In this document: in pieces, positions 52,713 through 61,513 of the stretch
Layout: the number at the start of each line of letters is the position of its first letter
Numbering within the stretch: the first letter of the stretch is position 1
Assembly (NCBI RefSeq): GCF_006439055.1
Contig: NZ_RCZC01000001.1
Coordinates: 744,001-808,000 of the forward strand
Reading direction: 5' to 3'
DNA from: Sphingomonas glacialis
GTDB lineage: Bacteria; Pseudomonadota; Alphaproteobacteria; Sphingomonadales; Sphingomonadaceae
Length of the DNA: 64,000 nt
Program-made: the position numbers and the translations under genes
The notes under the pieces: generated by a model
What the model was told of the DNA's origin: nothing
What the model saw: only the letters and a program-made list of their open reading frames with translations
The model's database searches: none

Positions 52713-52801
52713 CCCCCGTCACCCCCGCGAAAGCGGGGGTCCCGCTTCTTCTGCCGGCGCTGGAAAGGAGCGGGATTCCCGCTTTCGCGGGGATGACGGG
52801 G
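52713..52801. repeat. REP-like inverted repeat
   Basis: The unit CCCCGTCACCCCCGCGAAAG starting at 52714 recurs inverted near 52781-52801 (CTTTCGCGGGGATGACGGGG), with partial GCGGGxTCCCGC cores between. This is a BIME-like palindromic repeat of the kind found between sphingomonad genes, right after gltB. Confidence 0.8.
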
Positions 52802-52895
52802 TAGGTGCATCTGTCCCGATGCAACTCGATGATCGACAAAACGCCCCGAATCGTGCTATTGGCCAAGCTCGATCGGGGGCGTTCGAGGGTTGATT

Positions 52896-53336
52896 ATGCG
52901 TACGCTTCTGCTCGGTCTGCTCGCTTGCGGCATCGCCACCCCGGCGTTCGCCAATGACAGCGCCCCACCCCCGCCCCGTCCGCTTCCCGATGCCGCCCAA
53001 GTCGGCGCGCTGCTGTCGAGCCCGCTCGTCCAGGAAATCATCGCGACCACGGTCGATCAATATGCCGACGCGCTGCTCCAGACGCATGTCGGCCCGCTCG
53101 CCAAGCTCACCGACCAGCGCGCTAACATCCGCCCCGAGGATACGCTCGGCGATCTCGCCGCGCGCAGCCACCCCGACTATCGCCGCGATCTGCACAACCA
53201 GACCCGCACAGCAGTCGCCGCCACGGGCCAGGCCGCGCGCGACATCGCCAGTCTCAGCGCCGAGCTCAAGCACACCACCGAGCGTCTGCGCGCCGCGATC
53301 GCGCTGACCCAGGCCGAGGTCAACGCAGTCCGCTGA
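52896..53336 (+). CDS. secreted hypothetical protein
   Basis: 146 residues from ATG 52896; a TTG two codons upstream is an alternative. Signal peptide MRTLLLGLLACGIATPAFA, proline-rich linker, then a helical region (LSSPLVQEIIATTVDQYADA) ending in a likely coiled coil. No family recognised. Probably periplasmic. Confidence 0.7.
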   Translation: MRTLLLGLLACGIATPAFANDSAPPPPRPLPDAAQVGALLSSPLVQEIIATTVDQYADALLQTHVGPLAKLTDQRANIRPEDTLGDLAARSHPDYRRDLHNQTRTAVAATGQAARDIASLSAELKHTTERLRAAIALTQAEVNAVR

Positions 53337-53408
53337 TCCGTGGCCGTGGACGGACACAAAGTCGTGTGACGCCTTCCCCTCGGGCCCCCCGCGTTCTACC
53401 AAGCGGGC

Positions 53409-54080
53409 ATGTGGCAACTCTATCAATTCCCGCTCTGCCCGTTCTCGCGTAAGGTCCGGCTCCTGCTCGGTGAGAAGGGCGTCGGCTGCGAGCTCGTCCG
53501 CGAAAATCCGTGGGAGCAGCGCGACGAATTCCTCGACATGAACCCCGCCGGCCAGGTGCCGGTGATGACCGATCCGCAGCGCGGCATCCGCCTGATGGAT
53601 TCGATGGCGATCTGCGAATATCTCGAGGAGACGGTCGAGAAGAACGCGATGATCAACGGCACCGCGGTCAACCGCGCCGAGATCCGCCGCCTCGTCGCCT
53701 GGTTCGATTCGCAATTCTTCGCCGATATCGTCGCGCCGCTGCTCCACGAACGGATGGAAAAGCGCCTCGTCACCAAGGAGCCGCCCGATTCGAAGCGGCT
53801 GCGCGATGCGATGAAGGCGGCGGTGCGCCACCTCGATTATACCGATTACCTGCTCGACCATCATAACTGGATGGCCGGCGCGACGATGAGCCTCGCCGAT
53901 CTGGCGGCGGCGGCGCAGATTTCGGTCGCCGATTATCTCGGCGGGATCGACTGGCGCAACCACGAGCAGACCGCGAAATGGTATCGCGGCTTCAAGAGCA
54001 GGCCGAGCTTCCGGCCCTTGCTGTCCGAACGGATGGAAGGCATCATGGCGCCGAAACATTATGACGATGTCGATTTCTGA
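53409..54080 (+). CDS. glutathione S-transferase family protein
   Basis: 223 residues. Thioredoxin-like N-terminal domain with the CPFSRK active-site region (about 10-15), PAGQVPVM cis-Pro loop and LMDSMAICEYLEE glutathione-binding segment, then a helical C-domain (SLADLAAAAQISVADYLGGIDW). Substrate unknown. Its end overlaps the CsaA-like start by 20 nt. Confidence 0.9.
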   Translation: MWQLYQFPLCPFSRKVRLLLGEKGVGCELVRENPWEQRDEFLDMNPAGQVPVMTDPQRGIRLMDSMAICEYLEETVEKNAMINGTAVNRAEIRRLVAWFDSQFFADIVAPLLHERMEKRLVTKEPPDSKRLRDAMKAAVRHLDYTDYLLDHHNWMAGATMSLADLAAAAQISVADYLGGIDWRNHEQTAKWYRGFKSRPSFRPLLSERMEGIMAPKHYDDVDF

Positions 54081-54414
54081 GCAGGTCACCTTCGACGATT
54101 TTGCGAAGCTCGACATCCGGGTCGGGACGATCGTCGAGGCATTGCCCTTCCCGCAGGCGCGCAAACCCGCTTACCGGCTGACGATCGATTTCGGGCCCGA
54201 GATCGGCATCAAGCGCTCCTCGGCGCAGATCACCGCGCGCTACACGCTCGACGAATTGCCCGGGCGGCAGGTCGCCGCAGTAATCAACTTTCCGCCGCGC
54301 CAGATCGGCCCGATGATGTCCGAAGTGCTGACGCTCGGCTTCCCCGACGAGAATGGCGAGGTCGTGCTGGTCCAGCCGACGCTGCCCGTGCCCAATGGCG
54401 GCCGCCTATACTGA
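54061..54414 (+). CDS. CsaA-like tRNA-binding protein
   Basis: 117 residues from ATG 54061 (54067 possible). The OB-fold tRNA-binding motif DFAKLDIRVGTIVEA, KRSSAQITARYTLDELPGRQVAAVINFPPRQIGP..SEVLTLG and NGEVVLVQP are typical of CsaA/YgjH proteins. Chaperone or tRNA-binding roles are reported for the family. Coupled to the GST gene; converges with the following membrane protein. Confidence 0.9.
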   Translation: MTMSISEQVTFDDFAKLDIRVGTIVEALPFPQARKPAYRLTIDFGPEIGIKRSSAQITARYTLDELPGRQVAAVINFPPRQIGPMMSEVLTLGFPDENGEVVLVQPTLPVPNGGRLY

Positions 54415-55878
54415 GCCGCGACGCTCCGCGCGGCGCGTCCACCACAGCATCAGGCCGAGCATCGGCAGCGCCAGATCGAGATACAAGAACAGCCCGAGCC
54501 ACGGCGACACGCCCCAATAGAGGCTCGGCACGGTATTGAGATAGCCGTGCGCGAGCAGCCCGAGGATGTTGCGCGACCAGACCGGCATGATCATTCCCTC
54601 GGGCGCGAAAATGTCGGTCGCCGCGACGATCAGATTGAGCAGCATCGAGACGCCGAGCAGCGCCGCCGCCCCGATCCGGGCGGCAGGGCGTCGTAGTGCG
54701 GCCCAGAACGGCGCGAGACCGAGCGCGAGGAACGGGATCGCCGGGACCGAATGGCGCGGGCCGGTCGAGGCGCCGCCGTCCCAATAGGCGTAGGACGCGT
54801 TGATCGACAGCACGATCGCGATCACGACGAGCGCCAACACGCCGAGATCGCGCGTCCGACGGTCGCGAACCATCCGGATCAGCCCGACCAGCCCCAGCAG
54901 CAGGACCGGCGCGACCCACAGCAACCCGCGCCGAGGGCCGAGCGTGATGCCGAACAGCGCGCTCGCCTTTGGATAGGTCAGCCCGAACAGCCCCTGGTTC
55001 ATCCCGTTGAAGCCGACCACGCCGGTATAGCCCGTCATGAACGGCGTCCCGAACGCGAACTGGTTATAGGCGAGCATCGGCGCCACCGCGACGAGCGCGG
55101 TCAGCACCGCCACGAGGTACAACCGCCGCCGCACTGGCCAGGCCGCGTCGCGGCTGCGCCACAAGGCCCAGCCGCCGATCGCAAGCCCGCCCAGCGCAGC
55201 CTGGAACTCGATCGTCACCGCCCAGCCGAGCGCCGCCCCCGCCATCAGCGGATAGCGCCAGCGCCCGAACTCGCGCTCGCCCGACGTCCCGCGCCAGATC
55301 GCCCAGGTCGCAATGAGGAACAATGCGGCGACGGGCGCATGGCCGAACAGCGTCGTCGACCAGCCCCACACGATCGAGCCGAGCGCATAACCGAGCGCGG
55401 CGAACAGCCCCGCCGCCGGGCTGCCGGTGATCCCCGTCCCGAGATCGAGCAGCAGCACCGCGGCAAACGCCGTCAGGATCGCCGCGCCGCACGCCACAGC
55501 AAGCTGCAGCCGCAGCCGCAGGAACTCGGCGAGCCGCGGATTGGTGATGTCGATCACCTGATCGTACGATCGCGCGCCGGTAACGTGGTTGGTCGCCCAC
55601 ACCACCGGCGCCGCCATCAGCGTCATGCCCGGCGCCTTGTCCATATAGTAATGCGTCACCGCGCCCTGTTTGAACGCGGCCTTGTCGATCGTCAGCGTCT
55701 GGTAGCGATCGATCGTCGCCTCGCCGCGCTCGACCAGCGCCAGCGCGCCGAACATCCGCGTCGCGGTGTTGGGATTGAACACGAACGATCCGAACGACAC
55801 GCACGACAGCCAGACGAGCGCGAACACCAACAGCGCGACCGCGTGCGGCGCGCGAACGATGGGAACGGCGGGCGTCAT
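54406..55878 (-). CDS. polytopic membrane protein, unknown function
   Basis: 490 residues with about ten hydrophobic segments. A conserved-looking first loop (ATIDRYQTLTIDKAAFKQGAVTHYYMDKAPGM) and DYGTGGAS-like periplasmic loops resemble GT-C-fold-like integral membrane proteins found in sphingomonads, but no catalytic motif stands out. Overlaps the CsaA-like gene's end by 9 nt, tail to tail. Confidence 0.75.
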   Translation of the reverse strand: MTPAVPIVRAPHAVALLVFALVWLSCVSFGSFVFNPNTATRMFGALALVERGEATIDRYQTLTIDKAAFKQGAVTHYYMDKAPGMTLMAAPVVWATNHVTGARSYDQVIDITNPRLAEFLRLRLQLAVACGAAILTAFAAVLLLDLGTGITGSPAAGLFAALGYALGSIVWGWSTTLFGHAPVAALFLIATWAIWRGTSGEREFGRWRYPLMAGAALGWAVTIEFQAALGGLAIGGWALWRSRDAAWPVRRRLYLVAVLTALVAVAPMLAYNQFAFGTPFMTGYTGVVGFNGMNQGLFGLTYPKASALFGITLGPRRGLLWVAPVLLLGLVGLIRMVRDRRTRDLGVLALVVIAIVLSINASYAYWDGGASTGPRHSVPAIPFLALGLAPFWAALRRPAARIGAAALLGVSMLLNLIVAATDIFAPEGMIMPVWSRNILGLLAHGYLNTVPSLYWGVSPWLGLFLYLDLALPMLGLMLWWTRRAERRGSV

Positions 55879-55882
55879 GCGA

Positions 55883-56398
55883 TCAGGCGGTCAACCACTG
55901 GCCGAGCAGCCGGAACGGCGGCAGCGTGAAGAACCCGGCGATCAGCAGCGCGCCGGTGACCATCCCGCGGACCTGCCGGCGATGCGACGCAATGCGGTGC
56001 GTCCGCGCGGTCCACCAGATCAGCGGCGCGGCGAGCACGACATAGGCCGAGATGATGTGGATGAAGCTGAAATGCCCCGAATGCGCCGTCCGCACCAAGA
56101 ACGATTCGGCCGCGGTGAGGAACATCGCCGCGACCCATACCTTGCCGAGCGCACGGTGGAGCGCGTCGCCGCGCGGGCGCAGCAGCATCACTGGGGTCAG
56201 CACGAGGGCGATCAGCACCGTCGCGAGATGGATCCAGATCACCAGCGGCACCCGCGCCCATTGCGCCTGCCCCTTGACCAGCGCGACTAGGATCGTCGCG
56301 AGCAGCACAACGGCAGCGCCGGCGAGCACACGCTCATACCGATCCGCGCCGATCGAAGTGCCTACCGCCTGCCTGCCGGCCCCCGCCAGCGTCGCCAT
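55883..56398 (-). CDS. DUF2306-like membrane protein
   Basis: 171 residues with four hydrophobic segments. WIHLATVLIALVLTPVMLLRPRGDALHRALGKVWVAAM and SFIHIISAYVVL..PLIWWTARTHRI..HRRQVRGM are DUF2306-like, with membrane histidines that may bind heme or a quinone. Lies 5 nt upstream of the polytopic membrane protein; same strand, likely one operon. Confidence 0.8.
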   Translation of the reverse strand: MATLAGAGRQAVGTSIGADRYERVLAGAAVVLLATILVALVKGQAQWARVPLVIWIHLATVLIALVLTPVMLLRPRGDALHRALGKVWVAAMFLTAAESFLVRTAHSGHFSFIHIISAYVVLAAPLIWWTARTHRIASHRRQVRGMVTGALLIAGFFTLPPFRLLGQWLTA

Positions 56399-56412
56399 CC
56401 CCCCGCTCCCGA

Positions 56413-56844
56413 TCAGGGGACGAGAGCGGCGTCGACGGCGCGCTGGTCTGCCTTGGCGTCCTGCTTCTCGCGCTTGTAGAAGCGGCCGGCCTGCGCAGCG
56501 CAGCCCATGCCGCCGCCCGGCCCGACATTGCTGCAGCTGCCGATCCCGGTCGCGCCGACCCGATCATTGGCGGCATTCCTGGAAGCCCAGCTCTCATTCT
56601 CGGGGTTGACCTTCAGGTCGCGCAATTCCTTGGGGATGCGGAACTGCTCGCCGGGTGCGCGACGGACGCAGACGACGATCTCGTTGCCGTCGGCATCGGT
56701 CGGGCATTTCTGCTTGCCGTAGATCACCAGCGGCGGGTTGCTCACGCCCTGTGCCGCAACAGGCGCCGAGGCGACACCGCCAGCGCCGAAACCAGCGAGC
56801 ACGAGCGCGGCAAGCGCGCCCTTCGTCATCAGGCCCTGCATCAT
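56413..56844 (-). CDS. secreted hypothetical protein
   Basis: 143 residues from the ATG five bases after GGAG; a longer frame to 56859 is possible. Signal peptide to about residue 31 (APVAAQG), then a domain with four cysteines (KCPTDADGNEIVVCVR; SCSNVGPGGGMGCAAQAG). This PTD.DGNEIVVC pattern recurs in sphingomonad secreted proteins of unknown role. Confidence 0.75.
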   Translation of the reverse strand: MMQGLMTKGALAALVLAGFGAGGVASAPVAAQGVSNPPLVIYGKQKCPTDADGNEIVVCVRRAPGEQFRIPKELRDLKVNPENESWASRNAANDRVGATGIGSCSNVGPGGGMGCAAQAGRFYKREKQDAKADQRAVDAALVP

Positions 56845-56855
56845 CCTGTCTCCCG

Positions 56856-57392
56856 TCAAATACGTTTCGCGGTCGCGATCGCGACCTTGCAGCCAAGCCG
56901 GATCAGCCCGCTCAGCAATGGATAGCCCGGCGTGTTCTCGGCGCCCGCGGCGAGCGCAGTCTCGCGATGCTCGACCTCCTCGGCCTGGAAATCGCGGATC
57001 GCCTCGACCAGTTCGGGGTCGCTGTCGCCGAGCACGACGAGCTGGTCGGCATAATGCTTGTCGATCTCGGTCTCGACCGCGGCGGTGCAGGCCATCGCCG
57101 CGTTGGGACCGAGCGCGGCGGTCACCGCGCCGAGCGCGAAGCCGGCGACGTTCCAGATCGGATGAAGCAAGGTCGGCCGCACCGAGCGCCGCGCCATCAT
57201 CGCATCGAAGAACGCGCGGTGACGCGCCTCCTGATTCGCCATGCCCGCGATCGCGCGCGCCGCCGGGCTGCGATCGCCAAGCACCGCGAGCTGCCCCGCA
57301 TAGATCCGCGTCGCGCCGAATTCGCCCGCCTGATCGACGCGCACCATCGATCGCGTGTCGCGCTTGGGGTCGCCGGGCTTCCAGCCGCTCAT
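56856..57392 (-). CDS. coq7: demethoxyubiquinone hydroxylase COQ7
   Basis: 178 residues from the ATG overlapping the dsbB stop by 4 nt. Di-iron ligands are visible: RVDQAGEFGATRIY (Glu), NQEARHRAFF (E..H), ETEIDKHY (Glu) and EVEHRETAL (E..H). Performs a ring hydroxylation in ubiquinone synthesis. The frame's extra N-terminus is a shadow of dsbB. Confidence 0.93.
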   Translation of the reverse strand: MSGWKPGDPKRDTRSMVRVDQAGEFGATRIYAGQLAVLGDRSPAARAIAGMANQEARHRAFFDAMMARRSVRPTLLHPIWNVAGFALGAVTAALGPNAAMACTAAVETEIDKHYADQLVVLGDSDPELVEAIRDFQAEEVEHRETALAAGAENTPGYPLLSGLIRLGCKVAIATAKRI

Positions 57393-57862
57393 GCTTTTGC
57401 TCCTCGCATCAGCGCAAAGATGGTGATCGCCCCGCCGACCGAAAAGAGCGCGTTGAAGCCGGCGAGCGAAACATGGAACAGCGTCCATTGCGCGACGTCG
57501 CAACGGATGATCGGCGCGGCCATGATGCTCTCGAGCGTGATCGCGCCGGACACGGTCGATGTGCAGGCAGTGACACCCGCCCACCAATGATATTCGACCC
57601 CGGCATGGTACACGCCGATCAGCCCGCTCAGCAGGATCGCGATCGCCGCGACGCTGACGAGCGTCTCGCGCTGCGCGCGGCTGGGCACGACGAAGGCGAG
57701 CGCCGCGAGCGGCAGCGCGACGATGTGCGGATAGCGCTGCCACCAGCACATCTCGCACGGATAGAGCTTGCCGACATATTGGAAGAGCAGCGCACCGCCG
57801 AGCAAAGCGAGCGGGATCAGCAGCGCCAGCAGCCGCGCGAGGATGAAGCGATCGCGCGCCAT
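57389..57862 (-). CDS. dsbB: disulfide bond formation protein DsbB
   Basis: 157 residues, four membrane segments. The first redox pair is YPCEMCWWQRYPH, the characteristic CxxC plus QRYP; later cysteines (ACTSTVS and a CD near 130) may provide the second pair. Reoxidises DsbA using ubiquinone. Overlaps coq7 by 4 nt and the S41 peptidase stop by 1 nt. Confidence 0.93.
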   Translation of the reverse strand: MARDRFILARLLALLIPLALLGGALLFQYVGKLYPCEMCWWQRYPHIVALPLAALAFVVPSRAQRETLVSVAAIAILLSGLIGVYHAGVEYHWWAGVTACTSTVSGAITLESIMAAPIIRCDVAQWTLFHVSLAGFNALFSVGGAITIFALMRGAKA

Positions 57863-59199
57863 TAGCGGGCCGCCACCGCTTGCGTCGTGCTCGACAGCCG
57901 CGCGAGCGTCTTCAGCGCGTAGCTGAGCTGGAAGTCCTCGATCCCCTTGGCCTTCAACTGCTCGGGCGTCATCGCGAAGCGCGGATCGGGCTTGCCGTCC
58001 TCCTCGATCGCGGCGTTGGTGGTCTTGGCCTCGTTGATCAGGTGGCGGCGCAGATCGTCCTCGCGGAACACGGGGCGCGACTTGTAATCAGGGTCGGAGA
58101 GCTGCGGCACCGCGATATCGGGCTCGATCCCGCCTTCCTGCACCGACCGGCCCGATGGGGTGTAATAGCGCGAGGTGGTAAGGCGCAGCGCGGCGTTGGG
58201 CCCCATGTCGATCACCGTCTGGACCGACCCCTTGCCGAACGACCGCTCGCCCATGATCAGCGCGCGGTGGTGATCCTGCAGCGCGCCGGCGACGATCTCC
58301 GAAGCCGAGGCGGTGCCTGCATCGGTCAGCACGATCACCGGCAGCCCATGCGCGAGATCACCCTTCACATAGGATTCGGCGTAGAACGGCTCGACATCGG
58401 CCTTGTCGCGACCGCGCTGCGAGACGATCTCGCCCGACGACAGGAAATTATCGGCGACCGCGATCGATTCGTCGCGCAACCCCCCGCCATTGCCGCGCAG
58501 ATCGACGACATAGCCGAGCGGATCGTGGCCGAGCTGCTTGACGATGCCGCGGATCGCGGCGGTGACGGCGTCGCCGGTATGTTCGGAAAACGCCGTGATG
58601 GTGATCAGCCCGACGCCATCCTTGACGCTCCATTTGACGGGCCGCTGGACGACCTTCTCGCGCACCAGGGCGACCACGATCGGCTTGTCATGCCCCGGAC
58701 GCAGCAGCGTCAGCGTGACCTTGGTGCCGGGGGTGCCGCGCATCTTGCCGATCGATTCGTCGAGCGTGTCGCCGAAGATCAGTTTGCCGTCGATATGCGT
58801 GATGTAATCGCCCGACTTGATCCCGGCGCGCGCGCCCGGCGCGTCGGGCTGCGGCGACACCACCTTGACCGCGCCGTCCTCCATCGTGACGGTCAGGCCG
58901 AGCCCGCCATAGCTCCCCATCGTCTGGATGCGCAGATTGTCGTAATCGAGCCCGGTCTCGTACGCGCTGTGCGGATCGAGCGCGGCGAGCATGCCTTCGA
59001 TCGCGCCCTTGACCAGCACCTTGTCGTCGACCTTGTCGACATATTCGGCCTTCACGCGATTATAGACGTCGAGGAACACCGCCATCTCGCGATAGGTGCC
59101 GTTGTCGACCGCCGCCATCGCGCTCGTCCCGACGGGCACGATCGCCAGCACCGCCGCGATTGCGGAGGCGTGAAGCAGCGAAGTGGTGAAACGCGACAT
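57862..59199 (-). CDS. C-terminal processing peptidase (S41 family)
   Basis: 445 residues with a signal peptide. PDZ domain (about 85-170), then the S41 catalytic region: DLRGNGGG, TDAGTASASEIVAGAL (nucleophile Ser) and ERSFGKGSVQ (catalytic Lys). Periplasmic processing of tails of membrane and secreted proteins. Heads the operon S41-dsbB-coq7 on the minus strand. Confidence 0.93.
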   Translation of the reverse strand: MSRFTTSLLHASAIAAVLAIVPVGTSAMAAVDNGTYREMAVFLDVYNRVKAEYVDKVDDKVLVKGAIEGMLAALDPHSAYETGLDYDNLRIQTMGSYGGLGLTVTMEDGAVKVVSPQPDAPGARAGIKSGDYITHIDGKLIFGDTLDESIGKMRGTPGTKVTLTLLRPGHDKPIVVALVREKVVQRPVKWSVKDGVGLITITAFSEHTGDAVTAAIRGIVKQLGHDPLGYVVDLRGNGGGLRDESIAVADNFLSSGEIVSQRGRDKADVEPFYAESYVKGDLAHGLPVIVLTDAGTASASEIVAGALQDHHRALIMGERSFGKGSVQTVIDMGPNAALRLTTSRYYTPSGRSVQEGGIEPDIAVPQLSDPDYKSRPVFREDDLRRHLINEAKTTNAAIEEDGKPDPRFAMTPEQLKAKGIEDFQLSYALKTLARLSSTTQAVAAR

Positions 59200-59330
59200 C
59201 GATCAATACTCGGCAGGCAGGAGGTCTTTCAGGCACCGTAGCGGGGTTTGCGCAGGGATCAAAGCGGGGCGATGATTGCCGCATTCGGGGTGAACCGAGG
59301 CTGACCGGGATTGTCCGCCAGTGGCGCGCC

Positions 59331-60515
59331 TCATCCGACCAACGCCGTCAGATCGACCGCGCGATCGCGCCGGCGCAGCTCGACCGTCACGCTCGGCGCG
59401 TCGCCGCGCGGCGCTTGCCCGATCGGCGCGCCCTGGCCGAGCCTTTCGCCGATCCGCGCGCTGGTGCTGCCGAGGCCGGAGACGAGCGTCGTCCAGCCGC
59501 CACCATGATCGAGGATCACGATCGTGCCATACCCGCGAAACGGCCCGGCAAAGGCGACGCGTCCGGCGGCGGGCGCGACGACCTGCGCGCCCGCCAGCGG
59601 CACGATCGTCAGCCCGCGCGAATGGACGCCGCTGTCCGACAGCTCGCCGAGCCCGGTGACGATCCGGCCCTGCACCGGCAGGCGATAGGGCGGCGCGCTG
59701 TGTGACCAGGCGACCGAAGCGACCGGGGCGGCGATGGCGCCGGGGCGCGGCGGGCGTGCCAGCGGCCCTGGCAGGCTTTCGAGGCTTTCGCGCGTCGCGG
59801 CCTGGTTGCCGATCGTGTCCATCAGATCGACGATGTCGCGCGCTTTCTCGCCGAGCGCGATCGCACGGTCGGATTCGATCAGCGCGTCGCGTCCGAATGC
59901 CCGCGAGCGCAGCCGGTGCGCCGCCTCGAGCCGGGTCAGCGCGAGCCGCTGGGTCTCGAGCCGCGACCGGCTTTCGGCAAGCGCCCGCGTCGCGAGCGCG
60001 CCGGCCGCCTGGAGTTGGCGCGTGCGGGCGAGATCGGCGCGGACATCGGCGGTCCGCGCGCGGATCACCGGCAGCGTGTTCGCCAGCACCGCGCGGACAT
60101 GGACGAGATCGTCGACCGATCCGGGTTGCACCAGGCTGATGATCGCGGGTCGCCGGGCCAGCGATTGCAGCGCGCCGAGCAGCCGCGCGACCGGCACCTG
60201 TTTCGCGGCGAGCCGGGTGCGTTGGGCCGCGAGCAGACGATCGACGATCGCGAGCCGCGCCTGCCCGGCGGCGATGTCGGCCTCGGCCTGCTGGATGCGC
60301 GCGGCGACGGCGGCTTCCTGCGCCTGCGCCTGGCGCGCCTGGTCGCGTTCGGCGGCGGCCTGGCGTTCGAGCGCGGCGGAGCGGCGGGCGGCGGCGTCGG
60401 ACTGCGCCTTGGCGGCGGCGAGTTGCGCGCGCTGGTCGACGGGGGCCTGCGCCAGCGCGATGCTTGCGCCCATCACCCCCACGACACCTGCAATGACCAG
60501 ACCCCGCCCCCGCAT
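59331..60515 (-). CDS. EnvC-like murein hydrolase activator
   Basis: 394 residues with a signal peptide, long coiled coils (about 25-240, Ala/Gln/Arg-rich), and a C-terminal LytM/M23 domain (GVHSRGLTIVPLAGAQVVAPAAGRVAFAGPFRGYGTIVILDHGGG). The usual HxxxD and HxH zinc residues are not all present, which fits a non-catalytic activator rather than an active peptidase. Role in septal peptidoglycan splitting. Confidence 0.88.
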   Translation of the reverse strand: MRGRGLVIAGVVGVMGASIALAQAPVDQRAQLAAAKAQSDAAARRSAALERQAAAERDQARQAQAQEAAVAARIQQAEADIAAGQARLAIVDRLLAAQRTRLAAKQVPVARLLGALQSLARRPAIISLVQPGSVDDLVHVRAVLANTLPVIRARTADVRADLARTRQLQAAGALATRALAESRSRLETQRLALTRLEAAHRLRSRAFGRDALIESDRAIALGEKARDIVDLMDTIGNQAATRESLESLPGPLARPPRPGAIAAPVASVAWSHSAPPYRLPVQGRIVTGLGELSDSGVHSRGLTIVPLAGAQVVAPAAGRVAFAGPFRGYGTIVILDHGGGWTTLVSGLGSTSARIGERLGQGAPIGQAPRGDAPSVTVELRRRDRAVDLTALVG

Positions 60516-60518
60516 GGC

Positions 60519-60941
60519 CTATCCTTCGCGGTGATAGGGGTGATTGGCAAGGATGCTCGTCGCGCGGTACAATTGCTCGGCGAGCATCGCGCGGGCGAGC
60601 AGATGCGGCCAGGTCGCGCGCCCGAAGCTGAGCAGCAGATCGGCCGAAGCGCGCTGCGCATCGTCGAAGCCGTCGGCCGCCCCGATAAGGAAGCGCGCCT
60701 CGCGCACGCCGCTGTCGCGCCATTTCTCGAGCGTGGCCGCCAGATCGCGCGACGGGAGCACTTGCCCCGTTTCGTCGAGCATGACGATCCGGCAGCCGGG
60801 TTCGACCGGCGGCATCTTGCCGCCGGTGTCGGGCAGTTCGGTCATCTTGTACGGCCAGGACAGCCGCTTGGCATAGCGTTCGACGAGCTCGGCCTCGGGC
60901 CCCCGCCCGATCCGCCCGCGCGCGACGATGTGGAGCAGCAT
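60519..60941 (-). CDS. rlmH: 23S rRNA pseudouridine-1915 N3-methyltransferase RlmH
   Basis: 140 residues, full length. FLIGAADGF SAM-binding segment and the C-terminal LSFGRATWPHLLARAMLAEQLYRA knot helix match RlmH (SPOUT family). Lies 4 nt upstream of the EnvC-like gene, in an operon with rsfS and nadD. Confidence 0.94.
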   Translation of the reverse strand: MLLHIVARGRIGRGPEAELVERYAKRLSWPYKMTELPDTGGKMPPVEPGCRIVMLDETGQVLPSRDLAATLEKWRDSGVREARFLIGAADGFDDAQRASADLLLSFGRATWPHLLARAMLAEQLYRATSILANHPYHREG

Positions 60942-60975
60942 GCTTGCCTCCGTTGCGGACGACGCTCAGCGTTTC

Positions 60976-61095
60976 GCCGCTACACGTTTCCCGGCGGAGG
61001 CCGGGGCCCAGCCGCGAAGGTCGCTATAGGCGAGCGCTGCGCACTCCGCCGCACCGCTTGCTCCTGGACCCCGGCCTTCGCCGGGGAGCAGGAGA
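60976..61095. repeat. REP-like inverted repeat between rsfS and rlmH
   Basis: TTTCCCGGCGGAGGCCGGGG near 60986-61005 faces CCCCGGCCTTCGCCGGGGAG near 61070-61089, with a spacer that includes small palindromes. Together with the repeat after gltB it suggests a genome-wide REP family. Confidence 0.75.
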
Positions 61096-61103
61096 TACAG
61101 TGA

Positions 61104-61505
61104 TCAGTCTTCGATAACCGGTGCGGCCGGCGGGGTCGGCGCATCGCCGAACGCCCACATCCGCTCGAGATTGTAGAAGGTGCGGACCTCGGGGCGGAAC
61201 AGATGGACGATCACGTCGCCGGCATCGAGCAGCACCCAATCGGCGGTCGGCAGACCTTCGATCCGCGACGGCCGGCCGTATTCGGCCTTGATCTTCTCGC
61301 TGAGCTTCTGCGCCATCGAGGCGACCTGGCGGGTCGAGCGGCCGCTGGCGATCACCATGTAATCGGCGATGCTCGATTTGCCCGCGAGCGGGATCGAGAT
61401 GACGTCGACGGCCTGGTCGTCGTCGAGCGACGCGAGCACGAGGCGATGCAGCGCGTCGACCTCTTCGGGTTCGGACGCGCGATAGACGGGAGAAGTTGAG
61501 GCCAA
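61104..61505 (-). CDS. rsfS: ribosome silencing factor RsfS
   Basis: 133 residues from a TTG start placed by AGGA six bases upstream; longer starts run into nadD. EEVDALHRLVLASLDDDQAVDVISIPLAGKSSIADYMVIASG and the WVLLDAGDVIVHLFRPEVRTFYNLERMW C-terminal core are diagnostic for RsfS. Blocks subunit joining in starvation. Follows nadD, its common partner. Confidence 0.9.
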   Translation of the reverse strand: MASTSPVYRASEPEEVDALHRLVLASLDDDQAVDVISIPLAGKSSIADYMVIASGRSTRQVASMAQKLSEKIKAEYGRPSRIEGLPTADWVLLDAGDVIVHLFRPEVRTFYNLERMWAFGDAPTPPAAPVIED

Positions 61506-61513
61506 GATGATTC

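Noticed and set aside
54751..55929. 392-codon plus-strand frame opposite the membrane protein
   Set aside because: Arg/Gln/His-rich antisense shadow of a gene with clear membrane helices.
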